The notes under the pieces: model-generated
Told to the model about the DNA's origin: nothing
The model's input: only the letters and a program-made list of their open reading frames with translations
Databases searched by the model: none
Assembly: GCF_003255815.1 (NCBI RefSeq)
Contig: NC_037669.1
Coordinates: 135,123,558 to 135,187,557 of the forward strand
Length of the DNA: 64,000 nt
Direction of reading: 5' to 3'
Source of the DNA: Theropithecus gelada
Taxonomy: Eukaryota; Chordata; Mammalia; Primates; Cercopithecidae
Position numbers and translations under genes: made by a program
Shown here: piece after piece, positions 36,445-48,244 of the stretch
Layout: each line of letters opens with the position of its first letter
Position numbering within the stretch: the stretch's first letter is position 1

Positions 36445-37734
36445 TACTAGAATTAATAAACAAATTCATCAAGGTCACTGGATACACAATACATACGCAA
36501 AAATTAATTTTATTTCTGTATATTAACAATGACCAATCCCCAAGATAAAATTAACAGTCCCATTCATAATAACATAAAAAGATAAAACACTTAGAAATAA
36601 ATTGTAATAAAAGAAGTTAAAGAAAACAAAATATTTTTGAGAGGGCTAAAGATCTCCATGGAAAAACATACCACATTCATGAATCGAAAGATACAAAAAT
36701 TTTAAGGTAGAAATTCTCCCCAAATTGATCTATAGATTCAATACTATACCTATCAAAGTCCCAGCAGGCTACTTCACAGAAATTTACCAGCTGATCCTAA
36801 AATTCATTATGGAGGGCCCAGAATAGCAAAAACAATTTTGAAAACAAAAAAGGAAGTTAGAAGAATTATATTTCTTGATTTTAAAATTTATTAAAAACCT
36901 AGTATTTAAGAGAGTGTGGCACTGACATAAGACATAGATTAATGGAATAGAATAGAAAATCCAAAAATAATCCCTTACATTTATGGTGAATTTATTTTAG
37001 GCAAAGATGCCAAGGCAATTCAATAAGGAAAAAAAAAATGGCCTCTAACAAACAGTGCTGGAACAATTGAATATCCATAAGAAATAGGATGAATTTAGAT
37101 CCTTACCTCATATCATACACAAAAGTTAGCTGAAATAGATCATAGATCTAAAGAAGAGCTAAAACTATAAAACTCTTAGAAGAAAATACAGGAGAAAATC
37201 CTTGTGACAGGCTTAGACAGAGTTCTTACATACATCAGCAAAAGCACAATCTATAAAACAGATAAATTATATTTCATCAAAAATAACTTTTGCTTTTCAA
37301 AAAACATTATTAAGAAAATAAACAGATAAGCCACTGGGAGAAAATATTTGCAAATCATATTTCATATAAAGGACTTATATCCAGAATACAGAAAGAACTC
37401 TTACAATCACATAAGAAAATAAACCCATTAAAAATTGGCAAAATATTTGAGTAGATGTTTCACTAATAAGATATACAAATGATTAACAAGCAAATGAAAA
37501 GATACTCAATATCATTAGTAATTTGGGAAACACAAATCAAAGCCACAATGAGATACTATTTTACACCCACTAGAATGACTACAACAAAACAGACAGACAA
37601 TAGTAAGTGTTGACAAAAACATGGATGTTGACAAAAACATGGAGAAACCGGAATCCTCATTCATGGTGTGGGAATGTAAAATGTGCAGCCTCTTTGGAAA
37701 ACAGGTTGGCAGTTAAAAAAATTAAATATCGATT

Positions 37735-38023
37735 TACTGGGCACGGTGGCTCATGCCTGTAATCCCAGCACTTTTGGGAGGCCGAGGTAGGCAGATCACG
37801 AGGTCAGGAGATTGAGACCATCCTGGCTAACACAGTGAAACCCCATCTCTACTAAAAATACAAAAAATTAGCTGGGCTTGGTGGCAGGCACCTGTAGTCC
37901 CAGTTACTCAGAAGGCTGAAGCAGGAGAATGGCATGAACCAGGGAGGCGGAGGTTGCAGCGAGCCAAGATTGTGCCACTGCACTCCAGCCTGGGTGACAA
38001 AGCAAGACTCCGACTCAAAAAAA
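37735..38023 (+). repeat. AluY-type SINE with target-site duplication
   Basis: Complete Alu with the GGAGATTGAGACCATCCTGG and GGCTAACACAGTGAAACC blocks characteristic of AluY-like copies. The flanks AAAAAATTAAATATCGATT (before) and AAAAAATTAAATATAGATT (after) form a target-site duplication with one mismatch. It inserted into the L1M element. Confidence 0.92.
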
Positions 38024-38644
38024 AGAAAAAATTAAATATAGATTAATCATATGACCTAGTGATTCCACACTTAGGTATCTACTCCAAAGAACTGAAAACA
38101 TATCCACAGAAAGACTTGTATATGAATGTTTACAGCAGCATTATTCATAAGCACCAACAAGTGGAAACAATCCAAATATCCATCAACTGGTAAATGGATA
38201 AATAAAATGTGGTATATCCATACAGTGGAATACTATTCAGCAATAAAAAGGAACAAAAGTATGGATAAGTGTCACAACATGAATGAACCTCAAAAACATA
38301 ATTAGTAAAAGCCAGATGTAAAGACCACATATTGTATGATTCTATATATCTGAAATGTCCAGAAAAGTGTAAATCTATAGAAAGAGAAAGGTTAGTTGCC
38401 TGGTGAGCTGGAGGTGAGCACAGAGATTGATTGAAGATGGCATGAGGGTCTGGAGGGTCTTTTTTGGAATGAGTCAAGTGTTCTAATATTGGATATGGTT
38501 GCCAATCTAATAGCTAATATTTGGTGGCACCACTCTGTAGGTTTATTAAAAATAAATTGCCTCCTTATGATAGGTGAATTCTGTGGTGTGCAAATTGTAT
38601 CTCAATGAGTATGTTTTTAAAAAGGTATGGGGTAATAAACTTGG

Positions 38645-40200
38645 GATCAAGGATAGAAAACAAAGTAAAGCCAAAATATGGTTGGGAAAATAAGAAAAAA
38701 TACTAGCATCCTTAATTAGACTGAAGAAGTGAAGTGAAAGTGAAAGAGCTGCAAGAGAAATTTTTGGAGTTGACATTGAAAATTCTAGAGATGACAAGGT
38801 CTAGCTTTACAAATAAGAAAAATTAAAGGATAAATACTCTTTATTTCAAATAATTTTAAAAAGATTCAAAATAATCCTCTAAAAGTAAATACTGATAGAA
38901 TATTTCAAATATGGTCTGATTTGGAATATTGAACTTAAACACAACTTTGTGAGGTGAAGTATATCTATATTTCATTCAGGTTTTTAATAGCTACTTTATA
39001 GGCCTTCTACAATTAATTTGCATTTTCAAAAAACACTTTATTCTGAGTAACAGATGTGCTGAGCCAACCAATGTGCCAACTAATATGCTGAGCCCTTGCA
39101 AGACACAGGCTGGAAGTGATGTCACGGAAAACACAGAACATGAAAGAATACTTTGCTGAAGGCTAGTGATTAAGCCCAATTGTAATTAAACAAATGAGAG
39201 AAGAATTTAAAAACAGCAATGGACCCCGAAACATAGTTCACCGATCTACTGAAAGTTCCTTTTAGGCTCCATAAATAAAGATGATTATATCTGAGTAGAA
39301 AGCTCATGTTTCTTTCCCTTACCTCTTTTTTTTTTCATCCCATGTTTTGGTCCATGAATCCTTTACCTCTTCAAGAGAGAAGATTATAAGCTCCTTTTCT
39401 TTATCCAGAGCAATCACTAAGTTTTATGGCCTAATATTTTTAAAATAATCAATAATCTAGCTTAAAATCAGCTTTCACTAATGCAACAAAAGTCAATGAA
39501 CTCTAGAAATTTGGTTTGATTTTATTTTTAACAGTATGCCTTTTTCTATGGAATGCATTATGTCTACCAGTGAGAATATAAAAACAATAATTATTTCTAT
39601 TCATCTATTACAAACTGTAATTTGTACTAAGTGTCTAGTTGACTAGTTACTTCCAAAATTGTTTTTAGTATATACTATTTTTATATAAGTCAGATCCTAG
39701 ACTCCTAATTTGTGATCTTTTAGCTAAAAATGAGCAAAAATCACAGATCTATGAAAACACGTGAACAAAATAAGCTGTTAAAAGTATAACTCAAAATGAT
39801 GACAAAATTAGAATACAGAATAAAAATAACACTCTATTTATATGTCTACGTTTCTTCAAAAATTTAAAATACTGAAGATAACATGCAAAAATGAAAATAA
39901 TTAAGATCAAGTGTATCCGTCCCATAATATCCTGAAGCAGCAATAATTATTTGATCTAGTCCCAATCCAGCCTTTAAAGGTCAATCTTACCATCCATGAA
40001 GGCTCTAGTGGATAAATCAGATGAGCCTTCTACGGCAGATGTGGGTCAAAGCTATTACAGAAGCCAAAAGTGAATACTGATAGTCCTGATTAAAATACAA
40101 AAGTTGAGGTCACCTGAATGGCATTACCCTGTTGGTTCAACACCAGATTTCTAGGAAAGGATCAAGGGGATTTCTGATGATAAAAATGGTCACTTGTTTT
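38645..40200. other. Intronic unique DNA
   Basis: AT-rich, no confident repeat. One strong donor-like site exists on the minus strand near 39988, but the exon it would close cannot be read in the phase of this gene. Confidence 0.4.
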
Positions 40201-40204
40201 GTGA

Positions 40205-40300
40205 GTGGATTTCATTCATGGATTCATTCAAAAATTATGTATTGAGCATCAGTTATGTGCAAAGCATTTATAAAAGGTAGATGTTCAATAGGTTATTATC
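40205..40300 (-). repeat. L2/MIR-type fragment, antisense
   Basis: GGATTCATTCAAAAATTATG, TATTGAGCATCAGTTATGTG and CAAAGCATTTATAAAAGG resemble the reversed 3' end of L2. Confidence 0.5.
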
Positions 40301-40983
40301 AGATAATGAATTAAAAATTATTGGCCCACAGAATTTTTTTCAGAAAATTCCTGGTAATAATTATTAGATAAAAAGCAAAAACTTATCATTCAAAACATTC
40401 ACCCAGCATACTTTTTTAGTCATCCAGAACCTGTGTCATTTGCCGGGTTGAATTAACTCATTGCTTTCCCTTTTCTAAGAGCTAAAAGTTATTCAATTCA
40501 AAAAGGAATTATTCTTTCTCATAAACATTCTCAAAATATTCAATTCAATTTTTAGGAAAGAAAATGTACTTCCTAGTTTCTTTAGAATGCTGGATTTTAT
40601 CGTTAGGTATTATAAACCCTCCAAAGATTATATAAAAGCAGAATTGACATGCTTTACACTAGAGATTTCTGAATTTAAGGACTATGTTAATATTATTTAG
40701 GAAGTTTTCCTATTCTACTACTTTTCTTGTCACTGGACTATCACTCAGAGGATCAACTACACCAAGAAATATTGGTGAAGAGGGGAATTAGTTACTGTGC
40801 TTTCATTCTAAATGACACCCACAAAATAAGAACAATAACAAGGCACTAATAGAACAAGGTATATGTCTAATTTAAATTTAATTAGCAACAGTATTCATTG
40901 AGATAATGGTTTAAAAAAGAAAAAAGAAAACGTAATGCTGTTTCACTTTTTTCAATCACACCAGATATAGAAACCATATTACT

Positions 40984-41279
40984 GGCCGGGCGCGGTGGCT
41001 CACACCTGTAATCCCAGCACTTTGGGAGGCTGAGGCAGGTGGATCACGAGGTCAGGAGATCGAGACCATCCTGGCCAACATGATGAAACCCCATCTCTAT
41101 TAAAAGTACAAAAAATTAGCCGGGTGTGGTGGCAGGCACCTGTAGTCCCAGCTACTTGGGAGGCTGAGGCAGGAGAATGGTGTGAATCCGGGAGGTGGAG
41201 CTTGCAGTGAGAGGTCAAGCCACTGCACTCCAGCCTGGGCGACAGAGCAAGACTCCATCTCAAAAAAAAAAAAAAGAAA
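40984..41279 (+). repeat. AluY/Sc-type SINE with perfect target-site duplication
   Basis: Complete Alu starting GGCCGGGCGCGGTGG and ending in an A-run. The perfect 15-bp duplication AGAAACCATATTACT occurs at 40969-40983 and 41280-41294. It lies about 94 bases past the donor of exon A, in antisense relative to that transcript. Confidence 0.95.
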
Positions 41280-41373
41280 AGAAACCATATTACTAAAATA
41301 TGTTTGGCTATTTACAAAGTTAGTATTAAGCATATCTTTTCAATCTTTATAATTTTCAGTTCTTTAATCTTAC

Positions 41374-41493
41374 CTGAAGATGTATGATTGTCTATATTTA
41401 ATTTTTAACTCATCTTGCAAATGACTCAGTTGTTTCTCTACTTTCTGAAATTCATTTTGTTGATTTTTTAACTGCATGCCTACATTGTAAATT
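41374..41493 (-). CDS. Internal exon A of an unidentified coiled-coil protein gene
   Basis: A 120-bp internal exon on the minus strand. The acceptor is ATATTTTTAG before 41493 and the donor is CTTCAG|GTAAGA after 41374, a strong site. Only one frame is open. It starts with a single leftover base (A), has 39 codons, and ends with AG that pairs with T of the next exon. The peptide (IYNVGMQLKNQQNEFQKVE, then KQLSHLQDELKIKYRQSYIF) is strongly heptad-like: Leu, Val and Phe at spacings of 3 or 4 with Gln, Glu and Lys between. No upstream partner exon was confidently found in the window. Such proteins are often cytoskeletal or ciliary, but no function is claimed. Confidence 0.75.
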
Positions 41494-41873
41494 CTAAAAA
41501 TATAAACAAACATCCCTTAAGTATTCTCTCCTATGGATGTACTATTTTTAAGTTACCATTTAAATATACTTACTTTTAATAAAAAGGAGTAGAAGAAGAA
41601 ACTATGTCTCTTATATATGCTATATGAATGTACAGAAAAAATATAGAGAGACCAAATCTTGGGAACTAAACCCTGGGGAGGAGAGTGGAATTTATGGGCA
41701 GGGGGGAAAAGTAAAGAATATTGAAGACAGGCAGAACTTTTCCTCTATATTCTTTTGTATTGTTCAACTGTTTACAATGAACATAAATATTAATCACAAC
41801 ATAACTAAAATATTAATTTAATTTTCACTTAAAGTAATACAGGTTCAAATTTAAAATGTCAAATATTACTGTC

Positions 41874-43232
41874 TTAGTCCATTCTGTGTTGCTATAAAAG
41901 AATACCTGAGGCTGGGTAATTTATAAAGAAAGAAAGGTTTACTTTGCTCATGATTCTGTTGACTGAAAAATTCAAGATTGGATAGCTGCATCCAGTGAGG
42001 GCCTCATGTTTCTTCCACTTATGGCAGAAAGTGGAAGGGGGCATGTGCAAAGAGATCACATGGTGAGAAAGGGAGCAAGAGAGAAAAAAAATCAAGGAAG
42101 CCAAATTCTTTTTTTTGTGTGTGGCTTTTGGTAAGAAGTCATTCGGAAGAATATGAGTTAACTTTTGGTATAATGAATGAATGAAAACTTAGGTTCAAAA
42201 TTAAAACTGTAAGTATATAAGCATGAAAAGTAAAATTTACATGAGGAAAAAGATGCCTGACATTTTATCCACATGGTAACAATAACTCACAATGTCCAAA
42301 GAATAATATGGTAACGTTACAAACTTGATCTAATACATCATGGCAATGGGATGTTTAGCTTAATTAATTAAAAAGACAGTAAGATGTGTTAGCATGTAGT
42401 TGCTATAAACAGTTATTAATCTATTTCTAAGATAAATGTACAGAAATACTGGTTGCCAAGAAAACACATTTTTTATCACATATTATCAATTGAAAATGAA
42501 CTGAGGCATTACACTCAGCTGTGAATAACAAGAAATGCTAGAAATTTCCTGATAAAGAGAATGTGCTTCTTCTCACATGAAAGTCTTGGGTGAGACCAGT
42601 TACCGCACAATCCAGCAGAGGAATAAGCTCCCACCTAATTGGTTTTTATGGCAGCATAGTAGCTGTCTGCCTGAATCAAGAACGAGGTCACTATCAGTAG
42701 GAACAACAATGCTCGTAATACAAAGGAGACCTTAAACCAACTCAATCTATAGATTAGGGGAATTGAGCATCAGAGAATATTTCCAGCCATGACAATGTGA
42801 ATTAGTTCTCTAGTAAACACTTAATAATTGCTGGGGGGAAAAAGCAATGAAAGGATGTATCTTTAATGTGGAGCATCTGGGGACATCTCTGGAGATCTAC
42901 AACTCTGACAAAAGGAAAGTCAAGTGATTTGGAGGGACTCTTAATTTGCAAGCCAAAGAATAAGGACAATGGGCTGAAAGCTGGTGGCCATGCACTTCTT
43001 CCCCTGTATTTTAACAACCTGCTAACTTGGGAACTAATCCATTCTTGCCAGAGCAAAAACTCCATTCACTCACAAGGGAGGGGATTAATCTATTCATGAA
43101 GAATCTGCCCCTATGACCCAAACACCTCCGACGAAGCCAAAGCCATACCACCCAATGACGCTGTATTGAGGCCCAAATTTCATCATGAGTTTTGGCGAAG
43201 ACAAACCACATCCAAACTGTAACAATGACTAA
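41874..43232 (-). mobile_element. MaLR (MLT1/MST-type) LTR, antisense, split by an insertion
   Basis: The two parts 41874-42112 and 43009-43232 are consecutive in the LTR. Left: TGTCTTAGTCCATTCTGTG, GAATACCTGAGGCTGGGTAA, GAGATCACATGGTGAGAAAG. Right: TTTTAACAACCTGCTAACTT, GGGAACTAATCCATTCTTGC, CCTATGACCCAAACACCTCC, AAATTTCATCATGAGTTTTG and CACATCCAAACTGTAAC. Between them lie about 0.9 kb of foreign sequence. Confidence 0.8.
42113..43008. other. Unidentified ~0.9 kb insertion inside a MaLR LTR
   Basis: The segment is not LTR sequence and shows no Alu, L1 or L2 words that I recognise. It begins with a T-run (42109-42116) next to the left LTR half and ends at TTTTAAC of the right half. Read on the minus strand the T-run would be a short A-tail, so a retrocopied 3' UTR or non-coding RNA is possible. 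There is no clear polyadenylation signal and no convincing target-site duplication beyond TTTT. An 87-codon minus frame spans the right junction and is probably chance. Confidence 0.5.
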
Positions 43233-43424
43233 AAGAGTTATAAAAAAAAAATAGTAATCATGTGCCTCTACTCTAATTCCCACCGCCAAAGGCAACCACG
43301 TTTAATGTTTTTTTCCGTTTCTCCTAGCATTGATGTCCATATTACTGTATCACTCATATTACTAACATGTTTACACTGATATTTCCTAATATTTAATTTT
43401 ATATATTATTTAGTGTATTTAGTG
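43233..43424. other. AT-rich DNA without recognised features
   Basis: Short stretch between the LTR and the next ancient repeat. Nothing supportable is seen. Confidence 0.4.
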
Positions 43425-43865
43425 ATACATATCAGTTAAGATCTAGTTGTGCTACATATAATTGACACCTGAATATAATGGCATAAATATATATATATAA
43501 TCTCACATAAAGCAAATGCATTGGTAATCAGTTCAGTGCTAATATCACAGCTTTATAGTGTTATTAGGGCCTCATATCCTTCCAACTCTCTGGTCTACCA
43601 TCTTTGGTATCTGTACTTTATTGTCATGGTCCATGATGGTGGTGAAAGCTTCAATCATTACATTCCCATTCCAGGCTAGGTAGAGGAGAATAATGGCCTA
43701 CTCCATCCCTTTTAAGTCAATCTCCTTAAAGTACCACTGAATACTTCTACTGAACTTAGATATATGGCCATACTTAGCTGTACATGCAGCTGGAAGGTGT
43801 CGTCCTTTAAAGATTAGTGCCCAGATATATTCTGCTACTTACAAGGCAAAATAAATGTTGAGGTA
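43425..43865. repeat. Ancient interspersed repeat, family not assigned
   Basis: Blocks like TAGTTGTGCTACATATAATT, TGGTCCATGATGGTGGTGAA, TCAATCATTACATTCCCATT, TTAGATATATGGCCATACTT and AGCTGTACATGCAGCTGGAA match a common mammalian repeat pattern that I cannot name with confidence. Confidence 0.45.
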
Positions 43866-44039
43866 GGTAGTTAATAAGAATTGACCCTCCTACGCATATC
43901 TACATGCTCTTCTCTTAATCCTCCCAATATAGTTAAATCAGTACTTCTTATTAAATTATATTTAGTAGTTATATTGTTATTCACTTGTGAGCCATATATA
44001 ATGCCATGATTATATTTCTTTCTTGTACAACTTTCTGTT

Positions 44040-45217
44040 GTCTCTGGAATTAAAAATTGTCTCCTTTTCTTCTTTCATAGTTTTCTGGGTACCATCATTT
44101 TATTCTTCTTCCATCTTTGATGGAGAGGTAATTCTTCTCCCGACACCTTCAGACACAACAGATAATCTTTCCAAATCATTTCTTTTCCAGGAGGTAGCCT
44201 TCCTGGAGCTTTCCATTCCCCTGCTGTAGTCTGGTTTATGCTCTGGTTTGACTACACAACTGTCATCATAAGACTTCCCTTCTCCATCACTTCAGGAACT
44301 GTCCTCATCTCTCTTTCATGTCAATTCTCCTATACCCTGGTTCTGAAGTTTTCTTCCTCTTGGTTTACTCCTTGGAGCAAATCGTCCAGAAATTTCCTAT
44401 GCATTGGAAGTAAATTTGCGACTCTGGATGTCTGAATACGTTATTTTATCTCACACAGAACAGTTTGACTGAATAGAAAATCATATATTTGAAAAAATAT
44501 TCACCAGAAAATTAGGATACCATTCCATTGTTTCCTAATTTCCAGTGATGCTGCTGAGAAATCCAATGACATTCTCAATTCTATTTCTTTGTGTGATGTA
44601 TGGTGGGCCCCCCCACCTTCCCCCTGCTTCAGAAGCTTTTTCTGAAATAAAATTTTTTACTTTTCACTTGGGATTCTTCAATTTGATCACAATGTATCAT
44701 CACGTTAATCTTTTGTCATTCTCTGTGCTGAGCTCTTGGTGAGTACTTCCTTTAGAAACTGATTTCTTTGGTTTTCAGAAATTTACCCTAGGGAGAATGA
44801 TGCTTTCCAATCAAATTTCTGTTTCTGTCTGGAACATCTTTCTATTATTTCAGAGGTGGAATTTCCTGAACAGATCTCTTAACTTTCTTATCCTTTCTCT
44901 ACCATTTTACCACTTTTAACTTTGTATTCTTTCATTATCTTCCATCCTATCAAAGTTTTAACTTCTGCTATCATATTCTAACTACCAAAAATTCTTCTTA
45001 TTCTCCAAAAGGTCTTTTTTAATTGCCCCTTTTCTTGTCCCATGAATACAATTTGTATTTCTTTGAGGATATCAATTCTACTGTGTTTTTGAAGATTTCT
45101 TCAGTTTACTGCATTGCTTCTGTTTCTCTTTGAGACTCTTTGTTTTGCTTTTTGGCTTTCATGTTTGAGGCTCTGCTCAGAAGGCTGATGATCCTTTGTT
45201 GTCTGTTCATAATCAAG
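44040..45217. repeat. Ancient T-rich repeat, possibly an L1M part
   Basis: Pyrimidine-rich sequence with blocks such as TTAACTTCTGCTATCATAT, TTTTGGCTTTCATGTTTGAG, GAGGCTCTGCTCAGAAGG and GATCCTTTGTTGTCTGTTC that recur in mammalian genomes. It is interrupted at 45218-45228 by the target site of an L1. Several small plus-strand frames are low-complexity and have no support as genes. Confidence 0.4.
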
Positions 45218-45228
45218 AATGAGGTACT

Positions 45229-47322
45229 CTCACAACCAACATCACACTAAATAGGCAAAGGCTGGAAGCATTCCTCTTGAAAACAAGAACAAGACAAGGA
45301 TGCCCTCTCTCATTACTCTTATTCAACATATTATTGAAAGTTCTGGCCAGAGTAATCAGGCAAGAGAAAGAAATTAAATACATCCAAATAGGAAGAGAGG
45401 AAGTCAAACTATCCCTGTTTGCAGATGACATGATTCTGTATCTGGAAAACCCCATAGTCTCAGCCCAAAAGCTCCTTCAGCTGATAAACAACTTCGGCAA
45501 AGTTTCAGGGTACAAAATCAACATACAAAAATCACTAATATTCTTATACACCAACAACAGCCAAGGCAAGAGCCAAATCAGGAATGCAATCTCATTCACA
45601 ATTACCACAAAACAAACAGAATATCTCAGAAAACAGTTAACCAGGGAGGTAAAAAATCTCTACAATGAGAATTATAAAACACTGCTCAAAGAAAGCAGAG
45701 CTGACATGAACAAATGGAAAAACATCCCATGCTCATGGATAGGAAGAATCAGTATCATTAAAATGTCCATACTGCCCAAAGCAATTTAGAGATTCAATAA
45801 TATTCCTGTCTGATTAACAATGATATTCTTCACAGAACTGGAAAAAACTATTTTAAAATTCACATGGAACCAAAAAAGAGCCCAAATAGACAAAGCAATT
45901 CTAAGCAAAAAGAACAAAGTCAAAGGCATCACACTATTCAACTTCAAACTATACTACGGGGCTACAGTAAGCAAAACAGCATGGTACTGGCACAAAAACA
46001 GACACATAGATCAATGAAACAGAAGAGAGAGCTTGGAAATAAGAACAAACACCTAAACCATCTGATCTTTGACAAAGCTGACAAAAGCAATGGGGAAAAG
46101 ACTCCCTATTCAATAAATGGTGCTAGGGTAACTGGCTAGCCATATGCAGAAGATTGAAACTAAACCCCTTCCTTATACCATATACAAAAATTAACTCAAG
46201 ATGGATTAAAGACTTAAATGTAAAACCCAAAACTATAAAAACCCTGGAAGACAACCTAGGCAATACCATTCTGGACATAGGAACAGGCAAAGATTTCTTG
46301 ACAAAGATATCAAAAGCAATTGCAACAAGAGCAAAAATTGCCAAATTGGATCTAAGTAAACTTAAAAGCTTCACACATCAAAAGAAACTATCAACAGAGT
46401 AAACAGACAACCTACAGAATGGAAGACAAAATTTACAAACTATGCATCTGACAAAGGTCTGATATGCAGCATGTATAAGGAACTTAAATTTACAAGGATA
46501 AAAAAACGTTAAAAAGGGGGCAAAAGACATGAACAGACACTTCTCAAAGGAAGACATACATGTGACCAACGAGCATATGAAAATAAACTCAATATCACTG
46601 ATCATTACAAGAAATGCAAATCAAAAAACCAATGAGATATCATCTCACACCAGTCAGAATGGCTATAATTAAAAAGTCAAAAAAATAACAGATGCTGGTA
46701 AGGTTATGGAGAGAAGGAAATGCTTATACACTCTTAGTGGGAGTGTAAATTAGTTCAACCATTGTGTAAAGCAGTGTAGCAATTCCTCAAAGACCTAAAA
46801 ACAGAACTACCATTCGACCCAGCAATCCCATTACTGGGTATAAACCCAAAGGAATATAAATTATTCTACCATAAAGACATTTGCATACGTATGTTCATTG
46901 CAGCACTATTCACAATATCAAAGACACAAAATCAACCTAAATGTCCATTAATGACAGATTCGATACAGCCATAAGAAAAGAATGAGATCACGTCCTTTGC
47001 AGGAACATGGATGGCATTGGAAGCCATTATCCTTAGTAAGCTAACACAGCAATAGAAAAGAAAATACCACATGTTCTCACTTGTAAGTGGGAGCTAAATG
47101 ATGAGGATGGATGGACACAAAGAGAGGAACAATAGACACTGGGACCTACTTGAGAGTGGAGGGTGGGAGGGAGAAGAAGGTAAGAAAAAATACCTATTGG
47201 ATACTAGGCCTAGTACTTGGGTGAGGAAGTAATCTGTACAACAAACCCCCATGACACAAGTTTACCTATATAACAAACCTGTACATGTATCCCAAACCTA
47301 AAATAAAAGTGTAATTTTAAAA
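45229..47322 (+). mobile_element. 5'-truncated L1P element with target-site duplication
   Basis: Starts within the RT region and continues through the ORF2 C-terminus and a 3' UTR to an A-rich end. The 11-bp duplication AATGAGGTACT is found at 45218-45228 and 47323-47333, a clean target-primed insertion. Decay is moderate. Confidence 0.93.
45277..45789 (+). pseudogene. L1 ORF2 fragment (RT palm and thumb)
   Basis: A 170-codon open stretch with the intact RT FADD motif (LSLFADDMILYLENP, about 45408-45452) and the KVSGYKINIQKS block. It ends at a stop replacing the usual codon after LPKAI. A second short frame at 45820-46017 continues the same protein. It is a non-functional fragment. Confidence 0.85.
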
Positions 47323-47339
47323 AATGAGGTACTAGCAGC

Positions 47340-48240
47340 ACAACTGGACTGGTTTCTACAACAAGCTAATTATGACAAAGGGAAAAAAGGAAGAGAGGCC
47401 TTTATAGATAAAAGAGAAGCAAGAAATTTAATAACTAAATATGACATATGGACCTTGTATAAAACTCAATTAAAACAAACTGACAGCGGCTTTGCAGCAC
47501 TGTTCACAATAGCAAAGACTTGGAACCAACCAAAATGCCCATCAATGATAGGCTGGATAAAGAAAATGTGACACATATACACCATGGAATACTATGCAGC
47601 CATAAAAAAGGATGAGTTCATTTCCTTTGCAGGGACATGGATGAAGTTGGAAACCATCATTCTTAGCAAACTAACACAGGAACAGAAAACCAAACACCTC
47701 ATGTTCTCACTCATAAGTGGGAGTTGAACAATGAGAATACATGGACACAGGGAGGGGAACATCACACACCAGGGCCTGTTGCGGAGGTTGGGGGGTGGGC
47801 TAGGGGAGGGATGGCATTAGGAGAAATACCTAACGTAGATGACAGGTTGATGGATGCAGCAAACCACCATGGCACGTTATACTTACATAACAAATCTGCA
47901 CATTCTGTACATGTATCCCAGAACTTAAACTATTTTTAAAAATGACAGTAAAAAAATTTTTAAAGAATTGAGAAAATTTAATTATGTACTGGGAATTAAA
48001 GAATACCAAGGAAGTGTTGCTAATTTTGGAATGATAATATTGTGATTATGTTTTTAAGAAGTCACATCACAGTGAAGTAAATAAAAATAAAATAGCACAT
48101 AGACTAGGAGACTAGAATTTGCCTTAAAATACTTCAGTAAAGAAAAGAAATGATCAAAGAAACCTAATAAAATCTTGATAATTTTAAAATCTGTGTAAAT
48201 GAGTATTTATTTTATCATTTTCTCCTAAAAATTTTAAAAC
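47340..48240 (+). mobile_element. L1M 3' UTR, sense, interrupted by a short L1P
   Basis: Left part: AAGAGAGGCCTTTATAGATA, CATATGGACCTTGTATAAAA. Right part: TTGAGAAAATTTAATTATG, TGATAATATTGTGATTATG, AAATACTTCAGTAAAGAAAA. These are L1M 3' UTR blocks. The interruption is the L1P tail at 47487-47940. Confidence 0.7.
47487..47940 (+). mobile_element. Severely 5'-truncated L1P (3' end only)
   Basis: About 450 bases: the last codons of ORF2 (CAGCACTGTTCACAATAGC to CATAAGTGGGAG), a 3' UTR with a G-rich tract (47790-47815) and the terminal ATGTATCCCAGAACTTAAA. Short similar flanks (CTGACAG before, ATGACAG after) may be the target-site duplication. Confidence 0.85.
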
Positions 48241-48244
48241 AAAG

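Larger units (their letters stand above)
36380..38640 (+). mobile_element. L1M element, sense, interrupted by an Alu
   Basis: Old L1 ORF2 and 3' part: TCCCCAAATTGATCTATAG, AACAGTGCTGGAACAATTGA, TAAAACTCTTAGAAGAAAA, CACAATGAGATACTATTTTA, then after the Alu CAAATATCCATCAACTGG, ATACAGTGGAATACTATTCA and the tail GTATCTCAATGAGTATG. The ORF is decayed throughout. A (CA)16 tract lies near its start, and the Alu at 37735-38023 interrupts the block after TTAAATATCGATT. Confidence 0.85.

Noticed and set aside
39989..40027. Candidate 39-bp minus-strand exon with strong donor ATG|GTAAGA
   Set aside because: When inserted between exons A and B the required phase gives a TGA within four codons. Exons A and B already join in phase without it.
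42802..43065. 87-codon minus-strand frame across the LTR/insertion junction
   Set aside because: It spans two unrelated DNA pieces, so it cannot be an inherited coding region.
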